DNA of 7,149 nucleotides from Bacteroidota bacterium (GTDB taxonomy: Bacteria; Bacteroidota; Bacteroidia; Chitinophagales; Chitinophagaceae): positions 1 through 7,149 of the forward strand of contig CANHNT010000104.1 in the NCBI GenBank assembly GCA_947461985.1, in the 5' to 3' direction. Shown here piece by piece: positions 5,426 through 7,149 of this stretch. Every line of letters begins with the position of its first letter. The stretch's first letter is position 1. Position numbers and translations under genes: made by a program. The notes beneath the pieces are model-generated. The model had not been told where the DNA came from. It saw only the letters and a list, made by a program, of their open reading frames with translations, and made no database searches.

Positions 5426-6676
5426 ATGGCAAAATCAAAAGGGTACGGTTTTGTTTTCTTGATTTTAATCTTTGCAATCATTGAGTATTATACATTCACT
5501 GCCATTCGTTTTTCTTTACGCAATATTAAAAATCCCTACAAAACATCTATTTTGGCAATCTATATCGCTGTTACCATCATTTGGTTTGTATCGATTGCGT
5601 TATTTCCTGTTTTGAGAAATATGGATATGAGCAAAGCCTTAAGAAACTTTGTGGTAAGTTTTGCAATGGGTATTTTAATTACAAAAATTTTAATTGCAAT
5701 TATTTTACTCATTGATGATTTAAGAAGAGGAACTTCGCACTTATTGGGTTTGTTTTATAATAAAGAAACCATGCCATTGACTTTAGAAAGAGGAATGACC
5801 CGATCAGAATTTATCAACAAATTTGCACTGCTTTTTGGAGGAACTATTTTTGGAACCATGCTTTATGGGATGAGCAATCGGTATAATTATTCGATCAAAA
5901 ACATTTCACTTTCGTTTGCAAATTTGCCCAAAGCATTTAAAGGAATGAAGATTGTTCAAATTTCTGACATTCATTCTGGTAGTTTATCTGATTTAGTTGC
6001 TGTTGCAAAAGGAATTGAAAAAATAAATGCAATCAATGCCGATGCAATTTTTTTTACAGGTGATTTAGTGAATAATAAAAGTGATGAGGCCGAAGAATTT
6101 ATTCCCATTTTTTCTAAATTAAAAGCTAAGCATGGGGTGTTTTCTATTTTAGGAAATCATGATTATGGCGATTATGTAGAATGGGAAAGTAAAGCGCACA
6201 AAAAAGCTAATTTGGATAGATTGAAAGAAATTCATCAAGAAAATGGTTGGCGTTTATTGTTGGATGAACATATTGTTTTAGAGCAAGGCGGTGAAAAAAT
6301 TGCACTCATTGGTGTTGAAAATACCAGTTTTAAAAATCGTTTTCAAACCTATGGCAGTTTAGAAAAAGCCTATCAAGGTTCAGAAATTCATCCTTTCAAA
6401 ATTTTATTAAGTCATGATCCTTCTCATTGGGATGGTGAAATAAATTCAAAGTACAAAGACATTGATTTAACCTTAAGCGGACACACTCACGGCTTCCAAT
6501 TTGGAATTGATATTCCTTGGTTGAAATGGAGTCCTGTTCAATATATTTACAAACAATGGGCTGGTTTATATCAACAAGACAATCAGTATTTATATGTCAA
6601 TAGAGGATTTGGATTTTTAGGTTATCCCGGTAGAGTAGGCATTATGCCCGAAATAACCGTGATTGAATTGAGCTAA
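5426..6676 (+). CDS. Membrane-anchored calcineurin-like metallophosphoesterase
   Basis: The 416 residues divide into a membrane region and a catalytic domain. Hydrophobic segments lie at about 7-27, 41-62, 73-97 and 131-149; the enzyme domain runs from about 172 to 416. The two-metal site is complete: Asp181 and His183 (SDIHSG), Asp213 (TGDLV), Asn244 and His245 (GNHDYGD), His330 (LLSHDP), and His353 and His355 (SGHTHG). This pattern matches YaeI/YkuE-type phosphoesterases, which often carry one or more N-terminal membrane segments. Known relatives cleave phosphodiesters or pyrophosphates, including UDP-diacylglucosamine in the LpxH/LpxG groups. A lipid or nucleotide substrate is possible but cannot be read from the sequence. 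With four membrane segments the catalytic domain would lie on the same side as the N-terminus. It starts 1 base after the FMN reductase stop, so translation is probably coupled. Confidence 0.92.
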   Translation: MAKSKGYGFVFLILIFAIIEYYTFTAIRFSLRNIKNPYKTSILAIYIAVTIIWFVSIALFPVLRNMDMSKALRNFVVSFAMGILITKILIAIILLIDDLRRGTSHLLGLFYNKETMPLTLERGMTRSEFINKFALLFGGTIFGTMLYGMSNRYNYSIKNISLSFANLPKAFKGMKIVQISDIHSGSLSDLVAVAKGIEKINAINADAIFFTGDLVNNKSDEAEEFIPIFSKLKAKHGVFSILGNHDYGDYVEWESKAHKKANLDRLKEIHQENGWRLLLDEHIVLEQGGEKIALIGVENTSFKNRFQTYGSLEKAYQGSEIHPFKILLSHDPSHWDGEINSKYKDIDLTLSGHTHGFQFGIDIPWLKWSPVQYIYKQWAGLYQQDNQYLYVNRGFGFLGYPGRVGIMPEITVIELS

Positions 6677-6682
6677 AATTAT

Positions 6683-6712
6683 AGTTGTAAGTTGAGAGTT
6701 ACAAGTTGTAAG
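6683..6712. repeat. Cluster of TTGTAA half-sites between the phosphoesterase and phosphatase genes
   Basis: AGTTGTAAG occurs twice (6683-6691 and 6704-6712), exactly 21 bases apart, about two helical turns. Between them TTACAA (6699-6704) is the inverse of TTGTAA, so 6699-6711 is a perfect palindrome around a single G and 6685-6704 forms a second inverted pair. It could be a binding site for a dimeric regulator, a weak hairpin in the mRNA, or a remnant of a dispersed intergenic repeat. Function is not shown. Confidence 0.35.
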
Positions 6713-6745
6713 AATTTATGTAATTTTCATTTTTCTTTATCAAAA

Positions 6746-6774
6746 CTAAACTCCTAAACCCTAAACGTTTAAAC
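6746..6774 (+). repeat. Short CTAAAC repeat before the phosphatase gene
   Basis: CTAAAC occurs at 6746, 6754 and 6761, with the variant TTAAAC at 6769, giving a 7-8 base period. The last two units overlap the palindromes AAACGTTT and GTTTAAAC. The block ends 9 bases before the ATG at 6784, so it lies in the probable mRNA leader. The repetition is visible, but no role is established. Confidence 0.3.
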
Positions 6775-6783
6775 TAATAAAAA

Positions 6784-7149
6784 ATGAAAATACTCATGGT
6801 TTGCCTTGGCAATATTTGTCGCTCACCAATTGCAGAAGGCGTATTGCAACATTTAGCAAATGAACAACATTTAAATTGGACAATTGAAAGTGCCGGCACC
6901 AATCAATTTCACATAGGAGAGGAGCCTCACAAAAGCTCACAAAAAGTATGTAAAGAAAATGGAATTGATATTTCCCATCAACGAGCCCGTCGATTTAAAA
7001 CGGAAGATTTTCTGGAATATGATTTAATTTTTGCTTTAGCGACCGATGTAATTGATGAAATGAAAACCCTAACGGCTATGAACTTTAATGCAACAAAAGT
7101 TCAGTTATTGTTGGATGTAATTTATCCGGGTGAACATAAATCGGTCACC
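6784..7149 (+). CDS. Low-molecular-weight protein tyrosine phosphatase, C-terminus beyond the window
   Basis: The first 122 codons are present, in frame to the last base, with no stop; the family usually has about 150-160 residues. The N-terminal catalytic P-loop is intact in VCLGNICRSP (6-15): Cys7 is the nucleophile and Arg13 binds phosphate, in the C-x5-R-S pattern. Ser-Ala-Gly-Thr (35-38 region, in ESAGT) and the buried GIDISHQRAR segment (about 60-69) are also typical. The general-acid Asp of the DPY/DPW motif should follow just after the visible end and cannot be checked. These enzymes dephosphorylate phosphotyrosine on proteins, in bacteria often on tyrosine kinases controlling capsule or exopolysaccharide; no kinase gene is in view. 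The ATG at 6784 places the P-loop at the normal position. The gene lies 107 bases after the phosphoesterase, and no exact -7 element was seen. Confidence 0.93.
   Translation, partial: MKILMVCLGNICRSPIAEGVLQHLANEQHLNWTIESAGTNQFHIGEEPHKSSQKVCKENGIDISHQRARRFKTEDFLEYDLIFALATDVIDEMKTLTAMNFNATKVQLLLDVIYPGEHKSVT

Overview
The window looks like an ordinary stretch of chromosome from a low-GC member of the Bacteroidota. Four lines of evidence point there: matches to the TAnnTTTG -7 promoter element directly in front of four genes, no Shine-Dalgarno sequences, a ribosomal protein S16 with a long acidic Pro/Glu/Ala tail, and a short Cys-Lys-Asn-Asp lipoprotein. The order within the phylum cannot be fixed from this sequence. 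I see no mobile element, CRISPR array, tRNA, rRNA or known defence module. Nothing here is convincingly a new multi-gene system.

Left part (1-1386, minus strand): rpsP (S16) ends in a strong intrinsic terminator. Downstream is a separately promoted two-gene unit, a small lipoprotein of unknown function and an SGNH/GDSL hydrolase that runs off the left edge. The lipoprotein stop and the hydrolase start are 2 bases apart.

Middle (1387-3212, plus strand): a 194-base divergent intergenic region separates rpsP from mlaE and mlaF. These encode the permease and ATPase of an Mla/MCE-type lipid transporter, which acts at the inner membrane to move phospholipids between the membranes. The MCE substrate-binding partner is not in the window. 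The 123 bases between mlaE and mlaF hold an imperfect palindrome and a 33-codon ORF overlapping the mlaF start.

Right part (3388-7149, plus strand): a MATE-family multidrug/cation exporter, then an FMN-reductase-like flavoprotein with a membrane-anchored metallophosphoesterase 1 base behind it. Last is a low-molecular-weight protein tyrosine phosphatase cut by the right edge. The reductase and phosphoesterase are almost certainly co-transcribed. The phosphatase follows after 107 bases that carry short repeats.

The most notable features are regulatory and structural. Three genes start only 4-5 bases after a -7 box, so their mRNAs are probably leaderless or nearly so. S16 has a repetitive, possibly length-variable tail. 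Several compact palindromes lie in promoter regions. Most genes are housekeeping or envelope-related and otherwise unremarkable.
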